The notes beneath the pieces were generated by a model. The model was not told the DNA's origin. It saw only the letters and a list, made by a program, of their open reading frames with translations, and did no database searches. Both the position numbers and the translations under genes were made by a program. Below are positions 16,807-23,879 of a stretch of DNA of 37,557 nucleotides, one piece after another (within the stretch, counting starts at the first letter, position 1; every line of letters starts with the position of its first letter). The stretch comes from Chryseosolibacter sp964438975 (GTDB lineage: Bacteria; Bacteroidota; Bacteroidia; Cytophagales; Cyclobacteriaceae), in contig CAYTMU010000038.1 of NCBI GenBank assembly GCA_964438975.1, positions 1 to 37,557 on the forward strand, read 5' to 3'.

Positions 16807-16871
16807 GTCCACGGTCGACAGTCCACGGTCGACAGTCAACGGTCGACAGTCAACGGTCCACGGTCCGGTCG
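16807..16871. repeat. R1 heptamer array
   Basis: Eight consecutive perfect 7-base units (GTCCACG, GTCGACA, GTCCACG, GTCGACA, GTCAACG, GTCGACA, GTCAACG, GTCCACG) and a degenerate end. This is the clearest stretch showing the 7-base period. It ends two bases before the stop codon of the SixA-like gene. Confidence 0.92.
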
Positions 16872-16872
16872 A

Positions 16873-17358
16873 TTAGGGAGCTACAAATTCTTCCAGGGTA
16901 CCCGTGCCTTCATCGACATTCTTCCATGAGTTGTGATCAAACCGGATAATTGCAAGGGCTCCGGCGGGAAAGCCTCCGGTATCGGCTTTGGTTAGGTATT
17001 CTGCGAGGTAGGAAACCGCGGGATTATGTGCAACTACGAGAACATCGCGGTAACCATCTTCGATTTCCCGGATATACTGCAATAGTAGTCGTACTGACGC
17101 TTCGTACAGCACATCCTCCGCCAAAAGTGGCATCGAGTCGCCTTTCTTCAACGCTTCGGCGACCAACTCAGCTGTTTGGGTCGTGCGCGACGCGCTGCTA
17201 TGGACGATCAGATCCAGCGGAATCGCTCGCTCCCGCAACCAATTTCCAATAAAAAGCGCATCCCGCACTCCCCTCTGACTGAGTTCCCGCAAGCGGTCCT
17301 CTCCCCTTCCCTCACGAGAAACAGCTTGCGCATGACGCATGATATAGAGATTCTTCAT
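16873..17358 (-). CDS. SixA-like phosphohistidine phosphatase
   Basis: A 161-residue member of the histidine phosphatase superfamily. The N-terminal catalytic motif is LYIMRHAQA (His9), the second conserved block HSSASRTTQTAELVAE carries the conserved arginine, and VVAHNPAVSYLAEYL carries the second catalytic histidine. Size and motifs fit SixA, which removes phosphate from phosphohistidine proteins in E. coli; the substrate here is not known. The start codon lies six bases from an R2 hairpin, so the leader is either extremely short or contains that hairpin. Confidence 0.88.
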   Translation of the reverse strand: MKNLYIMRHAQAVSREGRGEDRLRELSQRGVRDALFIGNWLRERAIPLDLIVHSSASRTTQTAELVAEALKKGDSMPLLAEDVLYEASVRLLLQYIREIEDGYRDVLVVAHNPAVSYLAEYLTKADTGGFPAGALAIIRFDHNSWKNVDEGTGTLEEFVAP

Positions 17359-17364
17359 AGTTCA

Positions 17365-17546
17365 TAGCCCCCGCCTTCGCTAAAGCTACGGCGGGCGAAG
17401 CCCTTTGCATCCAACTACAACCCCAACAAGTAACGACCTTTAGCCTTCGCTAAAGCTACGGCGGGCAAAGCCCTTTGCATCCAACTACAAACCCAGCTAG
17501 TAACTACCTTACCCCCCTTAGCCCTTTAGCCCCCTAGCCCCCGCAA
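17365..17546. repeat. Two R2 modules in inverse orientation
   Basis: Two copies in tandem of the reverse complement of the R2 module: hairpin CCTTCGCTAAAGCTACGGCG, then GCAAAGCCCTTTGCATCCAA, then CTACAA..AGTAAC, then runs of TAGCCCCC. Together with 17547-17604 this fills the space between the divergent SixA-like and agmatinase genes. Confidence 0.9.
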
Positions 17547-17591
17547 AATACCACTTTCCCCAGCAAACTTTTCCTATTCCTCCGTATAGCC

Positions 17592-17599
17592 TAAATTTC
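17592..17599 (+). promoter_or_regulatory. Candidate -7 box for agmatinase gene
   Basis: TAAATTTC, one base off TAnnTTTG, five bases before the ATG at 17605. This would make the mRNA nearly leaderless; no -33 box is clear. Confidence 0.3.
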
Positions 17600-17604
17600 G
17601 GCCG

Positions 17605-18636
17605 ATGACGAGAGAAGAACTGATATCCAACTATGACCCGAATGATGCCGGACTTGACGGCCATCTTTTCGGGCTACCGTTCACACCGGAAACCTCACAG
17701 ATCGTATTGATACCGGTGCCGTGGGAAGTGACGGTGTCCTATCACTCGGGCACCGCAGAGGGTCCGCAGGCGATCCTGGAGGCATCCTCGCAGGTGGACC
17801 TGGCAACCCGGGACTTCCCGGGGGCGTGGAAGGCGGGTGTATGTATGTTACCGTTTCCGTACGCCCTGCACGAAGAGGGTACCAAACTGCGCGAGTGGGT
17901 GGCGCGCCGCGAGGGTTCGGGAAAACAAGATGACTCCGCGCTGAAGAAGGTAAACGAGGCGTGTGAGAGCCTGAATATCTATGTGAAGTCGACCGCCCAG
18001 CAGTGGATGAAGGAAGGGAAACACGTCGCGTTAGTGGGCGGTGACCACAGTACTCCCCTCGGCTTGCTGCGATTGCTGAGCGAGCGATATGAGCGATTCG
18101 GCATCCTTCAGATCGACGCACACATGGATTTGCGGAAAGCATACCAGGGATTCACCTACTCCCACGCATCCATCATGTACAATGCGTTGAAGCTACCCAG
18201 CGTCGCGCGTCTCGTACAAGTGGGCATCCGCGACTTTTCGGATACTGAACTGGAAGTAGCAGACCGGTCCCAGGGTCGCGTTGTCACCTGGTTCGACGAC
18301 GACCTGAAGGCGCAGCTGTTCGAGGGATCAACCTGGAGCGCGCTGTGCGACAAGATACTGGACGACCTGCCTGAAAACGTCTATATCAGCTTCGATATCG
18401 ACGGACTCGACCCACGTTTCTGTCCCTCTACCGGCACGCCGGTACCTGGTGGCCTCGACTTCGAAATGGCGACTTACCTCATCCGCAAACTCGTCGGCGG
18501 CGGACGCAAGATCATTTCCTTCGATCTCAATGAAGTCGCGCCCGGCACAACTGACTGGGACGCCAACGTCGGCGCACGAATGTTGTACCAGTTGTGTAAC
18601 GCCATGGCCGCATCAAACAACCTGTTGGGAGACTAA
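17605..18636 (+). CDS. Agmatinase/arginase family ureohydrolase
   Basis: A 343-residue manganese ureohydrolase. The metal ligands are all present: His148 in GGDHST, Asp171/His173/Asp175 in DAHMDLR, and Asp264/Asp266 in SFDIDGLDP. These enzymes split a guanidino or formimino group from agmatine, arginine, guanidinobutyrate or formiminoglutamate. An insert (about residues 88-135) makes it longer than E. coli SpeB (306), as in the Bacteroidota agmatinase family. Substrate cannot be decided from sequence. The TAA stop is followed directly by an R1 array. Confidence 0.9.
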   Translation: MTREELISNYDPNDAGLDGHLFGLPFTPETSQIVLIPVPWEVTVSYHSGTAEGPQAILEASSQVDLATRDFPGAWKAGVCMLPFPYALHEEGTKLREWVARREGSGKQDDSALKKVNEACESLNIYVKSTAQQWMKEGKHVALVGGDHSTPLGLLRLLSERYERFGILQIDAHMDLRKAYQGFTYSHASIMYNALKLPSVARLVQVGIRDFSDTELEVADRSQGRVVTWFDDDLKAQLFEGSTWSALCDKILDDLPENVYISFDIDGLDPRFCPSTGTPVPGGLDFEMATYLIRKLVGGGRKIISFDLNEVAPGTTDWDANVGARMLYQLCNAMAASNNLLGD

Positions 18637-18698
18637 CCGTGGACAGTGGACCGTCGACCGTGGACCAACAGTGGACCGTCGACCGTGGACTGTCGACC
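18637..18698. repeat. R1 heptamer array
   Basis: CGTGGAC, AGTGGAC, CGTCGAC, CGTGGAC units with one short interruption (CAA). It starts immediately after the TAA of the agmatinase gene and ends nine bases before the -7 box of mtaB, so the -33 region of that promoter is repeat sequence. Confidence 0.9.
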
Positions 18699-18706
18699 AG
18701 AATAAC

Positions 18707-18714
18707 TACCTTTG
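18707..18714 (+). promoter_or_regulatory. Bacteroidota -7 box of mtaB
   Basis: TACCTTTG, exact TAnnTTTG, four bases before the ATG at 18719. It is identical in sequence to the -7 box of the ABC-F gene (2749). It fixes the start codon and rules out the longer reading frame running through the R1 array. Confidence 0.6.
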
Positions 18715-18718
18715 CACC

Positions 18719-20026
18719 ATGAAGAAAGTAGCCTTCTATACACTCGGTTGTAAACTGAATTTCTCGGAGACATCTACGATATCGCGGATGTTCGAGGAAA
18801 AAGGCTATCGCAAGGTCGAGTTCACGGAGACGCCGGACATATTCATCATCAATACGTGCTCCGTCACGGAGAACGCTGACAAGAAATGCCGTAAGATCGT
18901 TCGCGAGGCAAGGACAATCTCGCCCGAGGCGTATGTCGCCATCATCGGATGCTATGCCCAACTCAAGCCGCAGGAGATCTCGGGTATCCCGGGTGTCGAC
19001 GCGGTGCTGGGTGCTGCAGAAAAATTCCGGTTGGTCGAGCTGCTCGACGGTTTCGTGCGCAAGCCACAACCGGAGGTCTATGCATCAGACATTGAAGCGG
19101 CCAACACTTTCAATACTTCATATTCCCTTCACGACCGCACCCGGACATTTCTCAAGGTGCAGGATGGATGCGATTACTCCTGTACATTCTGTACGATCCC
19201 CCTGGCCCGCGGAAGCAGTCGCAGTGATACAATTGAGAATATCGTCAAGACCGCCCGGGAGATCGCTGCAACAGACGTGCGGGAAATTGTCCTGACCGGA
19301 GTGAACACCGGAGACTTCGGCTTGCACGAAGGCATGCGCCGGGAACGATTTATCGATCTCGTCCACGCATTGGATGAAGTCGATGGCATCGACCGGATTC
19401 GGATTTCCTCCATCGAACCCAACTTGCTCACCGACGACATCATCGATTTTGTCGCGACATCCCGAAAGTTCGTTCCGCATTTTCATATCCCCCTCCAGTC
19501 CGGCTCCAACCGGATCCTGCGACTGATGCGACGTCGCTATCAGCGCGAGCTGTACACCGAACGCGTCGCGCGGATAAAGTCGCGGATGCCTCAGTGCTGT
19601 ATTGGCGTCGATGTGATTGTCGGGTTTCCAGGCGAGACACGCGAAGACTTCCTCGAAACCTATCAGTTCATCAATGAACTCGATGTTAGCTACCTTCACG
19701 TATTCACGTATTCGGAACGCGAGAACACCCCCGCCGCAGCGATGCCCGATGTCGTGCCCGGAAGCGTACGGGCAGACCGTTCGAAGATGCTCCACATCCT
19801 GTCGGACAAAAAGCGACGTAAATTCTATGAAGATAACCTCGGCAGGGAATGCACAGTCCTTTTCGAAAACGATATTGAAAACGGAATGATGCACGGATTC
19901 ACAGAGAATTACATTCGCGTCATCGCGAAGTATGATCCGGTTCTGATCAACGAATTGCTACAGGTTCGCCTGACGGCGATCAATGAAGATGGGCTTGTTG
20001 AGGCAGAGGAGCCGGTCCACGGCTGA
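18719..20026 (+). CDS. mtaB: tRNA t6A37 methylthiotransferase MtaB
   Basis: A 435-residue radical-SAM methylthiotransferase that adds a methylthio group to t6A37 of ANN-decoding tRNAs. The N-terminal UPF0004 domain carries three cluster-binding cysteines (Cys11 in TLGCKLNFSE, Cys47 in NTCSVT, Cys78 in IGCYAQ). The radical-SAM domain has CDYSCTFC (Cys151, 155, 158), followed by a TRAM-like C-terminus (about 370-435). The TLGCKLNFSET motif separates MtaB from MiaB and RimO. Start chosen at MKKVAFYTLGCK by homology and the -7 box. The last residues (PVHG) are encoded by GGTCCACGG, which resembles one R1 unit. Confidence 0.93.
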   Translation: MKKVAFYTLGCKLNFSETSTISRMFEEKGYRKVEFTETPDIFIINTCSVTENADKKCRKIVREARTISPEAYVAIIGCYAQLKPQEISGIPGVDAVLGAAEKFRLVELLDGFVRKPQPEVYASDIEAANTFNTSYSLHDRTRTFLKVQDGCDYSCTFCTIPLARGSSRSDTIENIVKTAREIAATDVREIVLTGVNTGDFGLHEGMRRERFIDLVHALDEVDGIDRIRISSIEPNLLTDDIIDFVATSRKFVPHFHIPLQSGSNRILRLMRRRYQRELYTERVARIKSRMPQCCIGVDVIVGFPGETREDFLETYQFINELDVSYLHVFTYSERENTPAAAMPDVVPGSVRADRSKMLHILSDKKRRKFYEDNLGRECTVLFENDIENGMMHGFTENYIRVIAKYDPVLINELLQVRLTAINEDGLVEAEEPVHG

Positions 20027-20036
20027 CTATGGCTAA

Positions 20037-20556
20037 GGGGTAGCTACTTACTGAGTTTGTAGTTGAATGAAGGGCTTTGCCCGCCATAGCTGTAGCGAAG
20101 GCGGGGCTAAGGGGCTAGAGGGGCTAGAGGGTTAGGGTAGTTACTTGCTGGGGTTGTCGTTGGATGAAGGGGCTTTGCCCGCCGTAGCTTTAGCGAAGGC
20201 GGGGGCTAAGGGGCTAGAGGGGCTAGAGGGTTTAGGGTAGCTACTTGCTGGGGTTGTCGTTGGATGAAGGGGCTTTGCCCGCCGTAGCTTTAGCGANNNN
20301 NNNNNNNNNNNNNNNNNNNNNNNNNNNNNNNNNNNNNNNNNNNNNNNNNNNNNNNNNNNNNNNNNNNNNNNNNNNNNNNNNNNNNNNNNNNNNNNNTTGT
20401 CGTTGGATGAAGGGGCTTTGCCCGCCGTAGCTTTAGCGAAGGCGGGGGCTAGAGGGGCTAGAGGGGCTAGAGGGTTAGGGTAGCTACTTGCTGAGTTTGT
20501 AGTTGAATGAAGGGCTTTGCCCGCCGTAGCTTTAGCGAAGGCGGGGGCTAAAGACT
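20037..20556. repeat. R2 tandem array with gap
   Basis: At least five R2 modules head to tail. The phrase TAG(C/T)TACTTGCTG recurs at 20041 (as TACTTACTG), 20138, 20238 and 20481; 20138 to 20238 is exactly 100 bases. Each module reads TACTTGCTG..TTGT.GTTG.ATGAA, GGGCTTTGCCCGCC, GTAGCTTTAGCGAA, GGCGGGGGC, and then two or three GGGGCTAGA units. The 604-base region 20027-20630 contains no gene. Confidence 0.93.
20297..20396. other. Assembly gap (100 N)
   Basis: Exactly 100 N in the middle of the R2 tandem array, so the copy number of the 100-bp module is undetermined. Confidence 0.98.
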
Positions 20557-20602
20557 CGTGAGGTAATACTTTCTTTCGCCAATCGTTCCCAATACCGTGG
20601 AC
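20481..20602 (+). repeat. 122-bp direct repeat, copy A
   Basis: An R2 module plus a distinctive extension (GTAATACTTTCTTTCGCCAA, then TCGTTCCCAATACCGTGGAC) that also occurs at 21731-21851 with only a few differences. The two copies flank the YiaK-like gene in the same orientation. Confidence 0.9.
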
Positions 20603-20630
20603 AAATTGTAGACCGTGGATTCTAAACATC

Positions 20631-21701
20631 ATGGCATCTGAAATACTCCGTATTCCGTTCGGTGACCTGAGATCGACGCTTGAAAAAATCTTGCTCCAGC
20701 ACAACTTCCCAGCTGATCAGGCAGCGATCTGCGCCGACGTGTTCGCCGTGAATAGTCTGGAGGGCGTGCACTCACATGGTGTCAACCGCTTTCCGTGGTT
20801 TATCGATTACGTAAAAGCCGGACACGTACGCGCGGGTAACCAGGCCGTAAAGAAACACAGCGCCAAGGCTATTGAACAATGGGACGGACAATCGGGACCG
20901 GGCCCGGTGAATGCCTTCATCGCATCCGATCGAGCTGTCGAGCTAGCACGCAAATATGGAATGGGATGCGTTGCATTGGCCAATACCAACCACTGGATGC
21001 GCGGCGGCACGTATGCCTGGAAGCCGGCACGGTCGGGATTCGCCTACATCGCATGGACCAACACCATGGCCAACATGCCTCCGTGGGGAGGCGTCGATCC
21101 GAAGCTTGGAAACAATCCACTGATCATCGGTGCGCCGTCGCCGGTCGGAAACGAAGGACAAGAGGAGGCTATCGTCCTGGACATGGCGCTATCGCAGTAC
21201 TCGTTCGGTGCGCTCGAGATCCAGTCGCTGAAGGGCGAACAACTCCCGTATCCAGGAGGTTATGACACGAATGGAAACCTGACTACTGATCCCGCTGCCA
21301 TCCGTGAATCACAGCGCCCGCTACCGATCGGGTACTGGAAAGGATCAGGGTTGTCGCTGTTATTGGATATCCTCGCGACAATCCTCTCCGGTGGATCTAG
21401 CACAGCCGTCGTCACAGCTCGCGGAACAGAATCAAATGTCTCACAGGTATACATAGCCATCGACCTCCGTCAGCTTCACAACTATTCGGCTATTGGCACT
21501 GCTATCAGGACAATCATCGACCACTACCTGTCCTCCACACCAGCGAAAGACAGCGATCGCATCCGCTACCCCGGCGAAACAATAGCCACGATCCGAGCCG
21601 AGAACTTGTTGAAAGGCATCCCCGTATGGAAGAAGACGTGGGACCTTGTTAGTCCACTGTCCACGGTCCACCGTCCACGGTTTGGGGGACTTGACGCTTG
21701 A
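20631..21701 (+). CDS. YiaK-like 2,3-diketo-L-gulonate reductase (Ldh2 family)
   Basis: A 356-residue NAD(P)H-dependent oxidoreductase of the malate/L-lactate dehydrogenase-2 family. Family motifs: GVHSHGVNRFPWFI (residues 45-58, catalytic His), NTNHWMRGGTYAW (about 118-130), NMPPWGG, LPYPGGYDTNGNLTTDP and PIGYWKGSGLSLLLDILAT. These match E. coli YiaK far better than malate or ureidoglycolate dehydrogenases, so the substrate is probably 2,3-diketo-L-gulonate or a related keto-sugar acid. Homologous sequence ends near residue 340 (KKTWDLV); the last 16 residues (SPLSTVHRPRFGGLDA) are encoded by an R1 heptamer array and the bases after it. The gene is flanked by two direct repeats of about 122 bp. 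No other sugar-acid genes are adjacent. Confidence 0.88.
   Translation: MASEILRIPFGDLRSTLEKILLQHNFPADQAAICADVFAVNSLEGVHSHGVNRFPWFIDYVKAGHVRAGNQAVKKHSAKAIEQWDGQSGPGPVNAFIASDRAVELARKYGMGCVALANTNHWMRGGTYAWKPARSGFAYIAWTNTMANMPPWGGVDPKLGNNPLIIGAPSPVGNEGQEEAIVLDMALSQYSFGALEIQSLKGEQLPYPGGYDTNGNLTTDPAAIRESQRPLPIGYWKGSGLSLLLDILATILSGGSSTAVVTARGTESNVSQVYIAIDLRQLHNYSAIGTAIRTIIDHYLSSTPAKDSDRIRYPGETIATIRAENLLKGIPVWKKTWDLVSPLSTVHRPRFGGLDA
21652..21679. repeat. R1 array inside the 3' end of a gene
   Basis: Four contiguous units GTCCACT, GTCCACG, GTCCACC, GTCCACG read in frame as part of the YiaK-like protein's C-terminus. Confidence 0.88.
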
Positions 21702-21730
21702 TGGGTTCTAAGGGGTTAGGGGGCTAAGGG

Positions 21731-21851
21731 TAGTTACTTGCTGGGTTTGTAGTTGGATGAAGGGCTTTGCCCGCCGAAGCTTTAGCGAAGGCGGGGGTAA
21801 AGACTAGTGACGTAATACTTTCTTCCGCCAATCGTTCCCAATACCGTGGAC
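21731..21851 (+). repeat. 122-bp direct repeat, copy B
   Basis: Second copy of the composite repeat at 20481-20602, one base shorter, same orientation. It is preceded by GGGGTTAGGGGGCTAAGGG (R2 type). Confidence 0.9.
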
Positions 21852-21891
21852 GGTGGACCGTCGACAGTGGACCAACCGTGGACCGTGGACT
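21844..21891. repeat. R1 heptamer array upstream of sucC
   Basis: CGTGGAC, GGTGGAC, CGTCGAC, AGTGGAC, then (after CAA) CGTGGAC, CGTGGAC, TGT. It runs up to the -33 box of the candidate sucC promoter. Confidence 0.88.
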
Positions 21892-21892
21892 G

Positions 21893-21923
21893 TTTGAATT
21901 CCCCCCAAAACACCCTACATTGC
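21893..21923 (+). promoter_or_regulatory. Candidate sucC promoter
   Basis: TTTG (21893-21896), 19 bases, TACATTGC (21916-21923). The spacing is ideal, but the -7 box has two mismatches to TAnnTTTG. Confidence 0.4.
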
Positions 21924-21951
21924 TCCCACTTTTTGAACAAACTAACCACAC

Positions 21952-23166
21952 ATGAACATCCACGAATACCAGGGTAAAGAGCTGTTACAGCGATATGGCG
22001 TCACCGTTCAACGCGGCATCGTAGCCGACACGCCCGACTTCGCCGTGCAGGCGGCAAAAGAACTCGCAGCGGAAACGGGAACGAAATGGTTTGTGATAAA
22101 ATCACAGATCCACGCCGGCGGTCGTGGTAAGGGCACTGTCCGGGAGACCGGCTCAAAAGGTGTCGTACTCGCGAAAAGCGCTGCGGAAGTCCCTGAGAAA
22201 GTGAAGGCTATCCTCGGCGGTACACTGGTCACCCAACAGACTGGTCCGGAGGGAAAAAAGGTCAACAAAGTGCTTATTGCCGAGGACGTGTATTACCCGG
22301 GAGCAGCCGAGCCGAAGGAATATTATATGAGCATTCTCCTCGACCGCGCTAAGGGATGCGCGGTGATCATGGCCTCCACGGAAGGTGGGATGAACATCGA
22401 GGAAGTTGCGGAAACACACCCGGAGAAGATCGTCAAAGAATGGATCGACCCCACGATAGGACTACAGCCTTTTCAGGCGCGCAAGGTCGCCTTCGCGATG
22501 GGCTGGGAAGGAAATGCCTTCAAAGAAGGCGTGAAGTTCATCAACAGCCTGTACAACGCATACCTGGGACTCGACGCCAGCATGTTCGAGATCAATCCCC
22601 TGCTGAAAACATCTGACAACAGAATCCTTGCCGTCGACGCGAAAGTGAACATCGACGACAACGCTCTGTTCCGTCACAAAGACCTCGCCGAACTACGCGA
22701 CATCACGGAAGAAGATCCGCTGGAAGTGGAAGCCGGGAAAGCGGGATTGAATTATGTCAAACTCGATGGCAACGTCGGATGTATGGTCAACGGCGCAGGC
22801 CTCGCCATGGCGACGATGGATATTATCAAACTCTCTGGTGGCGACCCTGCCAACTTCCTCGACGTCGGCGGTGGGGCTAATGCTGAAACCGTGGAAGCCG
22901 GATTCCGGATCATTCTCAAAGATCCGAACGTAAAAGCCATCCTCATCAATATCTTCGGAGGTATCGTGCGCTGCGACAGAGTCGCCAACGGCGTGGTCGA
23001 AGCCTACAAGAAGATCGGCAATATCAACATCCCCATCATCGTCCGCCTGCAAGGCACAAATGCAGAAGAAGGCGCGAAAATCATCGAGAACTCGGGATTG
23101 AAAGTGCGGTCAGCCATTCTGTTGAAAGATGCTGCCGAGAGAGTGCGGGAGGTGTTGGGGGGCTAG
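21952..23166 (+). CDS. sucC: Succinyl-CoA synthetase beta subunit (ADP-forming type)
   Basis: A 404-residue ATP-grasp protein, the nucleotide-binding subunit of the TCA-cycle enzyme that interconverts succinyl-CoA and succinate. It opens with the typical MNIHEYQGKELLQRYGV, has the ATP-grasp segment KSQIHAGGRGKG (about 50-61), and the C-terminal CoA-ligase domain with LDVGGGANAETVEAGF and INIFGGIVRCD. It is slightly longer than E. coli SucC (388). The alpha subunit gene sucD is not adjacent: the next gene is on the other strand. The TAG stop lies inside the first CTAG of an R2 repeat (GGGGGGCTAGAGGG). Confidence 0.95.
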   Translation: MNIHEYQGKELLQRYGVTVQRGIVADTPDFAVQAAKELAAETGTKWFVIKSQIHAGGRGKGTVRETGSKGVVLAKSAAEVPEKVKAILGGTLVTQQTGPEGKKVNKVLIAEDVYYPGAAEPKEYYMSILLDRAKGCAVIMASTEGGMNIEEVAETHPEKIVKEWIDPTIGLQPFQARKVAFAMGWEGNAFKEGVKFINSLYNAYLGLDASMFEINPLLKTSDNRILAVDAKVNIDDNALFRHKDLAELRDITEEDPLEVEAGKAGLNYVKLDGNVGCMVNGAGLAMATMDIIKLSGGDPANFLDVGGGANAETVEAGFRIILKDPNVKAILINIFGGIVRCDRVANGVVEAYKKIGNINIPIIVRLQGTNAEEGAKIIENSGLKVRSAILLKDAAERVREVLGG

Positions 23167-23272
23167 AGGGCTAAGGGGTGGTTACTTGCTGGGGTTGTAG
23201 TTGGATGAAGGCTTTGCCCGCCGAAGCTTTAGCGAAGGCGGGGCTAGGGGGCTAGGGGTGCTAGGGGTGCTA
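23164..23272. repeat. R2 module spanning stop to stop
   Basis: One R2 module (TTACTTGCTGGGGTTGTAGT, then TGGATGAAGG, CCCGCCGAAGCTTTAGCGAAGG and GGGCTAGGGG runs). It fills the complete space between convergent genes and supplies the TAG stop codon of both. Confidence 0.92.
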
Positions 23273-23677
23273 TTTTCTGGTTCTGTCTCTTTGCTGAATG
23301 TACCTGATGTAACCGTTGAGTGCGATTTTTGCTTTCTCGGCTAGATAAATTCCTTCATTGAAAACACTTTCGGGGATGTATTTCAGATCGAGGCACGAGG
23401 TTAGGTGGTCTTTCGTTTCAAAAATGGACCCCATAGAAATTCGATAGAATCGCACTGCGTCCTTATCGTGATATCGACCATATCCCTCAGCAATATTCGC
23501 AGTTCCTGAAACACCAACTTTTCTAATCTGAATGTTAAGATTAAAGCGCTCGTCAGAAGGGAGACGTGGAATCACTTGCCTATACAGAAATAATTTTAGC
23601 TCCCGCGCCTTCCGCCAAGCCTCGAGAGATGTAAAATCTTTCTCAGGATCATATTTGGAAAATAACAGCCTGTTCAT
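23270..23677 (-). CDS. Four-helix-bundle protein (S23/rRNA intervening-sequence family)
   Basis: A 135-residue protein of the four-helix-bundle family first found inside 23S rRNA intervening sequences. It shows the family's conserved pattern: FTSLEAWRKARELKLFLYR at the N-terminus, VGVSGTANIAEGYGRYHDKD in the middle (the NIAEG motif) and a final helix with SCLDLKYI and YIRYIQQRD. It is not in an rRNA gene here; lone copies are common in Bacteroidota. Function is unknown, with nucleic-acid binding suggested for the family. It is surrounded on both sides by R2 repeats, and the TAG stop is contributed by the repeat. Confidence 0.88.
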   Translation of the reverse strand: MNRLLFSKYDPEKDFTSLEAWRKARELKLFLYRQVIPRLPSDERFNLNIQIRKVGVSGTANIAEGYGRYHDKDAVRFYRISMGSIFETKDHLTSCLDLKYIPESVFNEGIYLAEKAKIALNGYIRYIQQRDRTRK

Positions 23678-23746
23678 AGTCTAAAAGAAACCTCCCGAAA
23701 ATAACCAACGATCAATTCATTTACACAATCGATCTGGTAAACAGTT

Positions 23747-23822
23747 CCCCCCTAGCCCTATAGCCCCCTAGCCCTTAGCCCCCGCCGAAGCTTTAACGAA
23801 GGCGGGCAAAGCCCTAGCCCCC
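23747..23822. repeat. R2 module, inverted
   Basis: CCCCCTAGCCCTATAGCCCC, then CCGCCGAAGCTTTAACGAAG, then GCGGGCAAAGCCCTAGCCCC. It lies between the divergent four-helix-bundle and DUF6089-like genes, just upstream of the -33 box of the latter. Confidence 0.88.
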
Positions 23823-23825
23823 TCC

Positions 23826-23857
23826 TTTGCACAAATCCTCCCAATCCTCTATATTAG
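23826..23857 (+). promoter_or_regulatory. Promoter of DUF6089-like gene
   Basis: TTTG (23826-23829), 20 bases, TATATTAG (23850-23857), one base off TAnnTTTG. It is 22 bases upstream of the ATG at 23880. Confidence 0.55.
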
Positions 23858-23879
23858 AACCAAAATTGGCTCCGAAAAG

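Noticed and set aside
18449..18718. 90-codon N-terminal extension of MtaB
   Set aside because: It lies within the agmatinase gene and the R1 array, and MtaB proteins start at the MKKVAFYTLGCK position, four bases after a -7 box.
19118..19894. Minus-strand 258-codon frame inside mtaB
   Set aside because: The plus strand carries full MtaB motifs through this region.
20037..20556. CRISPR array or insertion sequence
   Set aside because: The units are continuous 100-bp modules without unique spacers, and no transposase gene or terminal inverted repeats with target duplication are visible.
20141..20704. Frame with PAFAKATAGKA repeats
   Set aside because: It is a translation of R2 modules and crosses an N gap; no start or domain supports it.
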